From NCBI RefSeq assembly GCF_905220365.1, contig NC_061135.1, positions 1,319,501 through 1,383,500 on the forward strand: 64,000 nt of DNA, given 5' to 3'. The notes under the pieces are model-generated. The model made no database searches. It had not been told where the DNA came from and saw only the letters and a program-made list of their open reading frames with translations. Below, piece after piece: positions 13,901 through 24,878 of this stretch; position 1 is the stretch's first letter; every line of letters starts with the position of its first letter. The position numbers and the translations under genes are program-made. The DNA is from Vanessa cardui (taxonomy: Eukaryota; Arthropoda; Insecta; Lepidoptera; Nymphalidae).

Positions 13901-16900
13901 TCATAAAATTAAACAACCCTGATAGTTTGATAAAATAATAAATTCGCAAAATAATCTTATCTGTTATCAGTCCTTTGCTGACCTTTCTTAATCTAATATT
14001 TATATGCAAAGGTTCTTTTAAATCTAGTAGTCTACATTCACCTATAAGAGACACATAATAAATATATTTATGATTATGTTTATCAGGGGAAGGAAAAATG
14101 ATAGATGTCACAGCACTTTTATAATATTTTTTATCAATTAGTTGAAACTAAAGGCTGAAATTGTCAAATGATTAATGGGACAAAGAAAGTAATTCTACAA
14201 AAGTACTTCTGGGCTGGTAGAGGCTGGTATAGATTAAACAAATGTCATATAAGTAGAAATTTCACCTATTCTTATTCCATTTTAGTTTAGTCTGGAAAAG
14301 AAAAACTGTCGGGAAATTTAACTTTTTATTGCTAAAAGAAATAGAATATAATGATTACATTAAATATGGAACTTTAAAGAATTCAAAGTTCAAAATTTCT
14401 ACCTTTACGAATGAGATAATTAAAGGCAACAATGGCAGTTAGATAGACCCCCCCCCCCCACCATTTTTAAATAAAACTAAAATAAAAACAAACTAACGCA
14501 TATATGATCTTTATAAATACTTTCACTATATTTAATGTGCTCAATTGAACTCTTCCAGCCGCGATCCGTGGACCCGTCGTACGCAACCCGCCACATGCTG
14601 ACGCACGACATGTTCCGCGAGACGCCCGTCAACCTCGGCAACATGAACAAGGTGTTCTGCTCGCAGTGGCTCTCGGACAGGCAGGTCGTCTTCGGTACCA
14701 AGTGCAATAAGGTACGAAGCGAACAGTAACACCCTTTAAATGACCCTTATTACAATATATAATTAGAGTCCAGTTTAATTGATACTGATGAGGTAACAAC
14801 ATACAAACAAGGCAATTTCTTGATGATGCTTAATTTCATAGTTTAGTGCAGAAGTGAAGTGAAGTGAAGTGAAACGTTAGAAAAGTCATCGGTTAATACT
14901 TGGATTTTAGCCTGCAATTGTTTATTAATAATCTAGTATTCTGGATTCGCTTTCTTTGCTACCATAAGTATATGTCATTGTTATTCCAAGCATTTAAATG
15001 TTAAAAAAGAGTAACTACTGAGTTTCTTGCCGGTTCTTCTCGGTAGAATCTACTTTCCGAACCGGTGACAGCTTCACTTAATTGTAAAATGACGATTCAA
15101 AAGTGCTTATAAAAGCCTACTTGAATAAAGTTTATTTTGATTTTTTTTTTATTTGAAAAAATATTTAATGGACATGACGAATTTTGTTGGATGTGACTTC
15201 GTAAAACTCAAATATGTAGAGTCACCCACTAAATATGGTTAGTGTGTGTATGTCGCTGAGCTGGGCTGGGTCGATTGTTTGCAGCTGATGGTGTACGACG
15301 TGCGGTCGCGCTCGCTGGACGCCATCCCCACGCTGCGGCCGCGCGCGCCCTGGCCCGGCGCCGAGCACCAGACCGGCATCCACGCGCTGCAGATCAACCC
15401 CTCCCGGTGCGCACGCACACGCGCGCGCACACACCCATACACACGCACTCGCGCACGCACCCATACACACGGCTCGCGCACGCACTCATACACACGGACA
15501 CGCGCACGCACTCATACACACGTGCACGCACTCATACACACGGACACGCGCACGCACTCATACACACGTGCACGCACTCATACACACGGACACGCGCACG
15601 CACTCATAACGTCCTGCGTGACCATCTCGATCGATTTTGGCTATACCATATATACCAGTTAATTACGTACTATTCCATCACTCTTGTAATCCGAAAGGAC
15701 TGCAATCTTTAAGTCATATCAATGTTTTGGTTAACCGAGAAAAAAAATTTGATATTTCTTAAAGTATAGTACGTACTTTCTTGTATGGTCTTCAGGCTAC
15801 TAAAAAAATCACATTTCCATTAGCAAAGTATTTACTTTCCATTAGAAAAATATTAATTTAAATTTTATTTTTAAACAATAATGTAAGTAAGTCTTAAAGG
15901 ATCTTTTAATTTTATCTATAACTTACAATTATACTAGAATATCGAGAACAAGATATAAACATCTAAGCAGTGCAAGAAATGATTACTACATTTCGGTCAT
16001 CATGTGGTCAAACATTTACTTCTCTTCGTTCCAAATATTATATTTCACTACATAAATATTAAAGGTTATTGTAAATCCATTTCAGAACACTACTTGCCAC
16101 CGGAGCGCGGAACTCCTGCGAGCTCGCGATATACAGCCTACCCACCCTCGACCCGGTCTGCGTCGGGGAGGCGCACAAGGACTGGGTCAGTGGCCAGTTG
16201 ACTTCCAAGCAGGATACATTAATTGAAATAATTGTATTTAATTAACATGACGTTGTATTTTTTAAATGTTAAAAAAGAGTAACTACTGAGTTTCTTGCCG
16301 GTTCCTCTCGGTAGAATCTACTTTCCGAACCGGTGGTAGCTTCACTTAATTGTAAAATGACGATTCAAAAGTGCTTATAAAAGCCTACTTGAATAAAGTT
16401 TATTTTGATTTTGATTTTATCATGCTCCTGTGACATTATTATTATTATTGATAGTGGGTATGATGAGTAGTAACTAGTAACGCTCGCTCGCCGGCAGATC
16501 CTGGACATGTGCTGGCTGGACGACGAGTTCCTGGTGACGGGCTCGCGCGACTCCAAGCTGGCGCTGTGGCGCGCGCCGCCCGCGCCCGCCGCGCAGCGCA
16601 CGCCGCAGCACCGCTTCGTCGCGCCCGTCGCCGTGCGCGAGTGCCGCGCCGGTACCGCCGACACGCCACACCACACTGCACTCTAACACGCCACACTGCA
16701 CTCTGCCACACCACACTCTGCCACGTCACACCACACCACACTCTGCCGCGTCACACCACACCACACTCTGCCACGTCACACCACACCACACTCTGCCACG
16801 CCACACTGCACTCTGCCACGTCACACCACACCACACTACACTCTGCCGCGCCACACTACACTCTGATATACCACACTGCACTCTGCCACACCACACTACA

Positions 16901-19536
16901 CTCTGCCACGCTACACTACACTCTGTCGCACCACACTGAACTCTGCCACACTACACTACACTACTCTATGCCATACCACACTACGCCACATTATTGTTGT
17001 ATAAAAAACTACTAAGTGTTCGCGACTTCGCTCGCGGCGATGACATAACTGGTTGGTCGTCAGGCGTTAGGCATATAAAGTAGGCCCGTTTCCATCCATG
17101 AACTTTACGTTTGCTACATACAAAAAATCATTCGTTTAAATGGTTTAACCATTAAGAAATAGTATATCGAATGACAAATAATACTTGAAACAAGTTTTAA
17201 CACCGGATTTTGGGGTAGAGTGTAATAACTGTGTCGTTTGCGGTGCAGGTCAGAAGGTTCGCGCGCTGACGTTCAACACGAAGTGGGGCGAGATCGCGGC
17301 GCTGACGCTCAACGGCTACATCCACGTGTTCAGCGCCAGCACCTTCCGGCAGTCGCTGTCGCGCAAGCTGCCCTCCTGCCAGGACCTCGTCTGCCTCGCC
17401 ACGCAGGTACCCTGAGGGATACACCCATAGCTGGCAACCTAGTATCACTATAATCTTGCTATAATAGTCCAGGAATTTTAGCACTAAAAATCGTTCCGCT
17501 CTACATAAAATCCTTCTACGTGATTTTTCGAATGGATTATGTCGGAGGGTGCCCTCCGACATAATCCAAATGTAAGTAAATCAATAATTTTTGTATAAAA
17601 TTAGTAAAAAAAGTTTGTACAAAAAGTTTTATATAAAATTTGTAGAAAATTTCATAATTGAAAAATTTTTTTCGTATCTCCAAAAATGATTGAGTTACTT
17701 TACAAAAACAAAATAATTGTTTTTTCTTTTTACTTAAATATATCGGAAAATATCAACAATAGGGGGAAAAGTTTGGTATAGAAAAAGTGGGAAATTTTGT
17801 TCTCTACAAAAAAGATTTCTTCAGTTTTTTATGTAAAACTTACCGTTTCCGAGATATATGCGAAAAAACGTTTTCCAAGATGGCGGCTAACGCTCGCGGT
17901 TTCGGACGACAGAAACTCGGTTTTATACTTGGGGGGCACCCTCCGACATAATCCAATGGAAAAATCACGTAGAAGGATTTTATGCAGAACGGATATCTAA
18001 AAATCTTGGACTATAATTCGAATATCCTGGTACTATCTATGGTACTTAGATATTTGAATTAACTGTGGAGAATTTATATGTATATAAGTTCTCTACTCTT
18101 TGAAGTTTGTGTCGAATATTCCGTGTGTTTGAAGCCTAATTTAAGGTAGGTTGTTTTTTTTAAACAAACAACAAATGTTTTGTTGCAACGCTATAAATGA
18201 GTATGTAATGATTGATATTTTAAATTCACTGACAGGTGATCCATTAGTCCATTTGTTTTGTTTTAATTAATAATATTAAAAATTAAAAAATATATAAATT
18301 AACATGGCTACTTTTTGTACTAAAATGACATGTTTATCATGTTTATTTTTATTTTATTTATTGGATTTCGATATTTCAACGCAACTTGGTAAATTTCCCG
18401 TTCTAATAAACTGTAATAATGTAAATGTCCATACTATGATACTCTACCAGGAGAGCGGCATCTATGCGATCGGTTGCAAGTCGTACACTCTGCTGCTTGA
18501 CTGTCGCACGCTGCAGTCCGTGAAGAAGATAACGTCGCGCTACAACGGCTGCGGCATCCGCTCGGCCAGCTTCCGGGGACACATGCTCACCATCGGCACC
18601 GGACTCGGTACCACCACATACCACCCACATACCACCAATATACGAACGTCTGTCAACGCTATGCGATGTCTTTTCATCAATACCATTATCATAATTGGAT
18701 TCATATATAGTACGACACAACTTGGATATATCAAATTATCAATATTTATTTCTCATGCGAATATGATCTTTGCACAAACGTAATAAGGGGTCGTCCATTA
18801 ATCACGTGAGGCTTGAAAGGGGGGGGGGGGGTTGATAAAAATCACGAAAATAACACACCCCCCCCCTTGTGTTAGGGTGTAGTAAGATATCTCGTGTATT
18901 TATTTTTTCGTCTAATGCGCGATTTTTAAATAAATATTGTCCTTAATTTCAGAATAAAATAAGATTATAGTTTATACCTGTATTTAAATTAAGATTCGTT
19001 TTAGATACTAAAAATACACGTGACGTTGAGAAGGGGGTGGTCTTAAACCTCACTACGTATCACCAATGGGGGAGGGGGGGTTAAAAATGCTAAAAAAAGA
19101 TCACGTGCTTAATGGACAACCCCATACCAACAATATACCAATGTCGTCTGTCAACACTGTGTGATGTCTTTTCATCAATACCATTACCATAATTGGATTC
19201 ATATATGTACGACACAACTTAGATGTCGCATCGGCAAAATTCGTAAAACCGATCACATCCGAATTGATAACGCTATATCAAATTATCAATATTTATTTCT
19301 CATGCGAATATGATATTTGCAGAAACGTAATAACTTGTAATATCGCATGACCTAATATATTCTTCAATTTGACGCGTGGGTTGCATGCACTTGCTTTCTC
19401 TGACGCGTGAATCTATAGCGACGAATAGCGTCGAATGGCGCGATAGGGAGCTGTTTCTATTGCTTGTATAAATCGGCAGTAATCGGTTTGATTTTCATTC
19501 TATTGCATTTTCCGATGCTACATCTAATTTGTGTCC

Positions 19537-19567
<31 letters not shown>

Positions 19568-22500
19568 CGTATATGTTTGTGCATATTTATGTATATTTAT
19601 GTATTTTATATTATGTATAACATCGAAATCTACTGTATTATTATTATATATATTTATAGGAGTCTATCGCTATGTATATATTTTAAATTTTTTTTTTAAC
19701 TTCTGTGCACACCCTACTGACTACTCTCCTACACTATTCTGGGTTGACTGGCAGAAAAGTCCGCCCTTTGTACACGTTTGATCTGTGCTATAAAGAATAA
19801 AAAAATATTTATATTAGCTACTACAAACTTAAACATAGAACTATCCATTTCGCCCTTATTTAAAACTAGCAACCCGCCCCGGCTTGACGCCACGGATGCA
19901 ACACTGATACTAAATATACTACAGAATTTGTTTACTTACAACATCACAATAGAAACATCTAAAATTATAAGAGTTTCTATACTATTTAGTAAATGCATTA
20001 CCAAATAGTATAGAACTTATATACACTATATACAAAAACATTCCTATCGAATCAATTGCGTCTATTAAAAAAAAACCACATCAAAGTCCATTGCGTAGTT
20101 TTAAAGATTTGAACATACATAAGAATGTAGGAACTTTTGAGAGTATGTATAGTTTGTTCGCGTTAAGAATGCAGTGAGTTGTCATTGTTTACCGTACTTA
20201 CTCCGCCCACTGACCAATCAAATCTTTTTAACAGAAGGGTAAAGGTGTTTGTATATTTGTGTCAAAATTCCAACAAATTATATTTGTTTTAAAGGCTAAG
20301 TGTAATGAATTTAAAAAATACACATTAACGTAAAAAATCGAAATTAAGTCATTAATATTTTAATCACTATTTCTAGTGTCGTCGTTAGTGTTTATAATAA
20401 AATAATTTTCTGCAGCGAGTTCCATAACATTACCTAAATCCCACATGGCAATTTCTTCTTGTAAGACGTGGTCGTAGCATTTCTCGCACTTTTATTTTTA
20501 CAAATTGGTGTGGTATTCATTTTTTTTAAATATCAGTTAATAATAATAAAAAAATAATTTAAATTATAAAAATATCAGTTAATAATTAAATAAATCCACC
20601 GTCACGTTCGAACTTATGTCTTTACCTGTTCAATGTGAACTTGTAATTTGAAAAGATTTGATTGGTCAAAGGGGCCGGTAAATAATGACAACTCACTGCA
20701 TTCTTAACGCGAACAGACTATAGTGACTTTGTTTATTTATAAAATATTATATTTAAAAACGAATCCAATATTTACTTGAAACACCATCCATATTTATAAG
20801 AAAAAGTTATCGAAAATACATAAACAAAGCTGTATACACAGTTCTACAGTTATTTACAACAATATATGATAGGGCTTTGTGCAAACCCGCCTGGGTAGGT
20901 ACCACCCACTCATCAGTTATTCTACCGCCAAACAACAGTACTCAGTATTGTTATGTTCCGGTCTGAAGGGTGAGTGACCCAGTGTAACTACAGGCACAAG
21001 GGACATAGCATCTTAATTTCCAGGCCTATATGCTCGTCAGCCAACGTATACCATTAAAAAAAAAAAAAAATCAAAGTATTGAACTCTACAAACTTATATT
21101 AAGCAATATATGTAGTATAATTTTACACATTAATTCTTAAGCTCTGTCACAAACTTAACATACTCAAAACTAAATAATAATTACTTTATGTTCGTTCCAG
21201 GCTTGTTGATGTTCTACGACCTGAGGGCGGGCAAATACTTGGAGAGCAATATCCACTCCTCGAAAACGGTCACGCTCAAAGCGTCCAAAGGATACGTGGT
21301 GAGGACATCGTACTACTGTAAAATGATGAGGAAAATACTTCTCTTGGTAGTAGAATTGTATGGAAGTACTTCTGAGTAGCTGCTAGTCATGACTTATTCT
21401 ACCAACAACAGCCTGTAAATTTCCACTGCTGGGCTTAAGGCCTCCTCTCCCTTTGATGAGAAGGTTTGGAACATATTCCACCACGCTGTTCCAATGCGGG
21501 TTGGTGGAATGCACATGTGGCAGAATTTCTATGAAATTTGTCACATGCAGGTTTCCTCACGATGTTTTCCTTCACCGCTGAGCACGAGATGAATTATAAG
21601 GACAAATTAAGCACATGAATCAGCGGTGCTTGCCTGGGTTTGAACCCGCAATCATCGCTTAAGATGCACGCGTTCTAACCACTGGGCCATCTCGACTCCA
21701 TGCTATTGTAAAATAATGAGGAAAATACTTCTCTTGGTAGTAGAATTGTATGGAAGTACTTCTGAGTAGCTGCCAGTAATGACTTATTCTACTGCCACAC
21801 AGTTATGTTATAGAATCACAAAATACAGGGTGAATAAATTAGTGTAAACTATATAAAGGATATAACATCTTAGGTCGCAAATTTAAAGCGCATTTTCGAT
21901 GTGATGATGTTAGGTGGTGTACACTTACCGCCATGATATATCATACTAAAAAAATTGCATTATAAATCATAAAAAATAATTACGACTTGTCGGGCTGTAT
22001 AATTGAGTACACTTTAAGCAGAACACTAATTATAAAATATATGTTTGCAAAGAAAAAAAACATTTATAAATTAATTAATTTGACAACCTCGATAGTCGAG
22101 TTGTGTGTACATCGGTTTTCATCGTTACGTCAGTCCGAGGTCCCGGGTGCGATTCGGGAATCGAGCCGAGTGGATGTAGATTATCATTAATTTTCTATGT
22201 TGACTTTTTTCTGGGTGCGCTTTAACTACTTACATTGGGATCAGAGTAATGTATGTGATGTTGTCCAATATTTATTAATATATTGGATTGAATAAGATAG
22301 GGTAGGGCTTTGTGCTAGCTCGTCTGGGTGGGTACCACATCAGTTATTCTACCGTCAAATAACAGTACTTAGTATTGTTGTGTTCCGGTTTGAAGGGTGA
22401 GTGAGCCAGTGTAACTACAGGCACAAGGGACATAACATCTTAGTTCCCAAGGTTGGTGGCGCATTGACGATGTAAGAAATAGTTAATATTTCTTACAGCG

Positions 22501-23973
22501 TCATTGTCTATGGGCGATGGTGACCACTTACCATCAGGTGGCCCATATGCTCGTCCGCCAAGCTATACCATAAAAAATATATATAAGTCGGATCGACAGC
22601 GACATCAGTACGATCGAGAGACATCATAGGGGCGTATTACTAGGGTGATCGAGCAATGAGGAAACCGCGAATACAGGAACACGTTTACTCAACGTTAAAG
22701 TACTTAATACACTTAGTAGGAATTCAGTATCACACTGTATCACAGTTGGCAACGAAGCGAATGACAGTTCCTAGGATGGAGGTATAGTACGACACAACTT
22801 AGATGTCGCATCGGCAAAATTCGTAAAACCGATCACATCCGAATTAAGTACGCCATCCCAAATTATCAATATTTATTTCTCATGCGAATATGAGCTTTGC
22901 ACAAACGTAATAACTTCTAGTATCATATGACCTAATATATTCGTCAATTTGACGGGTCGATTTACATGCACTCGCTCTCTGACGCGGGAATCTATAGCGA
23001 CGAATAGCGTCGAATGGCGCGATAGGGAGCTATTTCCATTGGTTGTGTAAATCGGCAGTAATCGGTTTTATTTTCATTCCATTGCATTTTCCGATGCTAC
23101 ATCTAATTTGTGTCGTACTATACTGATCTTCACGAGAGCGGAATCGTAAGTGAGTCGTCTCTGAGCGCCTCCACCGGGCAGGCTCCGTCGTTAGGGTAGG
23201 GTAGCACGAAGTTAGCCGCGTCGTGACGTCACGACAGTGCTGCCGCCTCGCGGAATTCGTGCCGCGCTTCGTTACGCTAAGGAATTCATGACCGTCTCCG
23301 ACATATATCTACACTAATATTATAAAGAGGAAAACTTTGTTTGTTTGGTTGTAATGAATAGGCTCAAAAACTACTGGACCGATTTTAAAAATTCTTTCAC
23401 CATTCGAAAGCTAAATTAATCCCGCATAACATAGGCTAAATTTTATTTTGAAAAAAAAAATAGGGTTCCGTAAGATATTTTGGGTTTTTCGGACAAAAAA
23501 GGAAATTTTTGATTTTTTGCGTATGATGCCTAAACTATAAAAGATAGAACTATAAAATGTTCTAACTCCGGTCCTTAGAGGGCATAATGGCCTCCGACCC
23601 TAAGAACCTCATCAGATTCGTGGCTGATGTTGGTCTGGCTGAGGTGTTGTGATCACGAATTTGAGGTTTATCACAATAGATCCAAGCGCCGGTTGCAGTA
23701 ATTCTTCAAATGTGACCGTGCCTCAGCAGTAGGGATATTAGAAGACTGATTATGAACTGTTACCTACGCGGGCGAAGCCGCGGGCGACCGCTAGTATATA
23801 ATATAGTGTTTGTTTCGCAGTTCCCGGACGAGGAGGCGGACGGGTTCAACCAGGTGAAGTACGTGCCGGCCATCTACACGCACTGCTACGACGACAGCGG
23901 CACGCGCATCTTCACGGCCGGCGGCCCGCTGCCCGCCCCGCTCATCGGCAACTACGCCGGCCTCTGGCAGTAG
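10916..23973 (+). CDS. DCAF12: DDB1- and CUL4-associated factor 12 (WD-repeat substrate receptor)
   Basis: Substrate receptor of the CRL4 ubiquitin ligase; the human protein is known to recognise C-terminal acidic (Glu-Glu) degrons. Exons: 10916-11013, 12074-12230, 14559-14711, 15285-15406, 16086-16185, 16498-16651, 17249-17406, 18451-18607, 21201-21298, 23821-23973. All junctions are GT-AG and keep frame, giving 449 codons plus TAG (human protein about 453 aa). The match to vertebrate DCAF12 is clear at NLGNMNKVFCSQWL (residues 110-123), TLLATG, HKDW (207-210), GSRD (225-228), GCGIRSASF, GTGLGLLMFYDLRAG and the C-terminal GGPLPAPLIGNYAGLW. The N-terminus is basic (ARYPSCYIPSRIKERRAKAR) and then acidic and serine-rich. 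Exons 3, 4, 6, 7, 8 and 10 are strikingly GC-rich compared with their introns and with neighbouring genes. An internal ATG at 12075 could give a shorter form. Confidence 0.93.
12231..14558. other. DCAF12 intron 2
   Basis: AT-rich intron of about 2.3 kb. It contains a run of ten C at about 14450. No gene or clear repeat recognised. Confidence 0.5.
14995..15150 (+). repeat. LINE 3'-end fragment, copy 1
   Basis: In DCAF12 intron 3. Starts AAATGTTAAAAAAGAGTAAC, passes through TTGCCGGTTCTTCTCGGTAG and AAAATGACGATTCAAAAGTG, and ends TTGAATAAAGTTTATTTTGA with a T-rich tail. It is nearly identical to 16264-16418, and both begin at the same point. This looks like the 3' end of a non-LTR element or a SINE that borrows it. 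Confidence 0.7.
15407..15610. repeat. CA/CG-rich minisatellite in DCAF12 intron 4
   Basis: Tandem array of variants of CACACGGACACGCGCACGC and ACTCATACACACGTGCACGC. It starts at the splice donor of exon 4 itself. It is open in several frames on both strands, but the translations are low-complexity His/Thr/Arg repeats and not genes. Confidence 0.85.
16264..16418 (+). repeat. LINE 3'-end fragment, copy 2
   Basis: In DCAF12 intron 5. Same unit as 14995-15150 with only a few differences, ending AAAGTTTATTTTGATTTTGA, a short tandem TTTTGA tail of the kind left by CR1-like reverse transcription. Confidence 0.7.
16666..16990. repeat. minisatellite of CCACACTGCACTCTG-type units in DCAF12 intron 6
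   Basis: About 20 imperfect copies of a unit like CACTCTGCCACACCACA. The array begins only about 15 bases after the donor of exon 6. Long open frames across it (about 16445-17015, both strands) are products of the repeat. Confidence 0.88.
17455..18012. mobile_element. MITE with long inverted ends in DCAF12 intron 7
   Basis: Left end ATAGTCCAGGAATTTTAGCA... with AAAATCCTTCTACGTGATTT; the right end carries the reverse (AAAATCACGTAGAAGGATTT, AATCTTGGACTAT). Both ends also carry a GGGTGCCCTCCGACATAATC-type motif. No transposase frame inside. Confidence 0.7.
18608..19204. repeat. local duplication split by a GGGGTCGTCC element (DCAF12 intron 8)
   Basis: The stretch 18640-18706 (GATGTCTTTTCATCAATACC, ATAATTGGATTCATATAT) recurs at 19137-19204 with few differences, and each copy is followed by the start of the same TA MITE. 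Between them, 18786-19125 is a separate element with inverted ends GGGGTCGTCCATTAATCACG / CACGTGCTTAATGGACAACC and G- and C-homopolymer runs. Confidence 0.65.
19205..19541. mobile_element. TA MITE, family A
   Basis: Ends GTACGACACAACTTAGATGT and ACATCTAATTTGTGTCCTAC. Same family as 22785-23120, 24045-24851, 59068-59293 and the truncated copy at 18707-18785. A (TA)n run follows at 19541-19566. Confidence 0.8.
20150..20720. mobile_element. TA MITE, family B
   Basis: Inverted ends TAGTTTGTTCGCGTTAAGAA / TTCTTAACGCGAACAGACTA with TA on both sides (20148-20149 and 20721-20722), consistent with a Tc1/mariner-type non-autonomous element. Subterminal CCAATCAAATCTTTTTAACA / AAAAGATTTGATTGGTC are also inverted. 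Lies in DCAF12 intron 8. Confidence 0.82.
20870..21071 (+). repeat. SINE-like repeat family 2, internally deleted
   Basis: Starts AGGGCTTTGTGCAAACCCGC and runs to an A tail. The middle part (from TTAATTTCCAGG straight to CCTATATGCTCG) is missing compared with the 22300 copy. In DCAF12 intron 8. Confidence 0.75.
21403..21699 (-). repeat. tRNA-headed SINE family 1, full length
   Basis: On the minus strand: GAGTCGAGATGGCCCAGTGG (A-box-like), GGGTTCAAACCC (B-box-like), then a body with TGAAGGAAAACATCGTGAGG and a 3' end CAGTGGAAATTTACAGGCTG. It resembles the Metulj-type SINEs described from butterflies; that name is from memory. It is flanked by a 91-bp direct repeat (see findings). In DCAF12 intron 9. 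Confidence 0.82.
22081..22285 (+). repeat. SINE family 3 (tRNA-like B box)
   Basis: Contains GAGGTCCCGGGTGCGATTCG (B-box-like) and ends CTACTTACATTGGGATCAGA, TGTATGTGATGTTGTCCAAT, TTATT. The 3' sequence also ends the 163-bp array at 38591-39404, so the two share origin. Confidence 0.72.
22300..22577 (+). repeat. SINE-like repeat family 2, best copy
   Basis: Fullest copy of the family: GGGCTTTGTGCTAGCTCGTC, GTGTTCCGGTTTGAAGGGTG, ACAGGCACAAGGGACATAAC, GGTGACCACTTACCATCAGG, TGCTCGTCCGCC, then an A-rich tail. In DCAF12 intron 9. Confidence 0.8.
22785..23120. mobile_element. TA MITE, family A, full length
   Basis: Inverted ends TAGTACGACACAACTTAGAT / ATCTAATTTGTGTCGTACTA with TA on both sides (22783-22784, 23121-23122). 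336 bp, no coding capacity. In DCAF12 intron 9. Confidence 0.85.
23308..23794 (+). mobile_element. non-autonomous Helitron abutting DCAF12 exon 10
   Basis: Starts TCTACACTAATATTATAAAG after an A and ends GCCGCGGGCGACCGCTAG before a T, with a GC hairpin near the 3' end, as expected of Helitrons. The body has ACTACTGGACCGATTTTAAA and AGGGTTCCGTAAGA. Exon 10 begins only 26 bases further on. Confidence 0.82.
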
Positions 23974-24044
23974 CGCCGCCACCACACCACCACCACACCA
24001 CCACCACATGGGATCGGTTGAACATTACCACTGGGTATACATTA

Positions 24045-24851
24045 TAGTACGACACAACTTAGATGTAGCATCGGCAAAATTCGTAAAACCGATCACATCC
24101 GAATTATAGTTTGTTCGCGTTAAGAATGCAGTGAGTTGTCATTGTTTACCGGCTTTACTCCGCCCCCTGACCAATCAAATCTTTTTTAACAGCAGGGTGA
24201 AGGTGTATGCATATTTGTGTTAAAATTCCAACAAATTATATTTGTTTTAAAGACTAAGTATAATGAATTTAAAAAATTCACATTAAAATAAAAAATCGAA
24301 TCGGGGTATTAATCAACAAAATTCTTAACACTATATACAATTGTTTGCGAATCTTGCAATCGCGATGTAGAAATTTACGTATTTTGACATAACGTCATCT
24401 AGTAGCTATAGGTTACATTAATTATTACGTGTACAGCCTGAATAAATTAAATATAAATAAATAAATAAACAAAATTTAATAAAAATAAAAATATCAGTTA
24501 ATAATTAATTAAATGTGAACTTGACTTTGTAATTTGAAAAGATTTGATTGGTCAAAGGGGGCGGAGTCAGGACGGTAAACAATGACAACTCACTGCATTC
24601 TTAACGCGAACAGACTATAAGTACACTATCCCTAATTATCAATATTTATTTCTCATGCGGATATGTTCTTTGTACAAATGTAATAACTTGTAATATCATA
24701 TGTCAAATATGTTATACCTAATATATTCGTCGATTTACATGCACTTGCTTTCTCCGACGCGTGAATCTATAGCGACCAATAGCGTCGAATGGCGCGATAG
24801 GGAGCTATTTCTATTGTTTGTATTGATGTTACATCTAATTTGTGTGTACTA
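24045..24851. mobile_element. family A MITE split by a nested family B MITE
   Basis: The outer element is 24045-24106 plus 24618-24851, with TA on both outer sides (24043-24044, 24852-24853). The inner family B element is 24107-24617, ends TAGTTTGTTCGCGTT / AACGCGAACAGACTA, itself flanked by TA. The nesting gives the order: A first, B later. It lies just after the DCAF12 stop codon. Confidence 0.85.
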
Positions 24852-24872
24852 TAACCTGTTTAAATGATTGGC

Positions 24873-24878
24873 AATAAA
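24873..24878 (+). terminator. candidate poly(A) signal for DCAF12
   Basis: AATAAA about 900 bp after the stop codon, past the nested MITEs. An earlier AATAAA at 24441 lies inside the inner MITE. Use of either would put MITE sequence in the 3' UTR. Confidence 0.4.

Noticed and set aside
15222..15712. Overlapping long open frames on both strands
   Set aside because: They are translations of the CA/CG minisatellite plus the real DCAF12 exon 4; only the exon frame is supported.
16365..17015. Open frames of 80-168 codons around DCAF12 exon 6
   Set aside because: Antisense or shifted readings of a GC-rich exon and of a minisatellite; low-complexity products with no domain.
18786..19125. G-quadruplex or regulatory G/C runs
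   Set aside because: The G and C runs belong to the inverted-repeat element and show no pattern of spaced G tracts.
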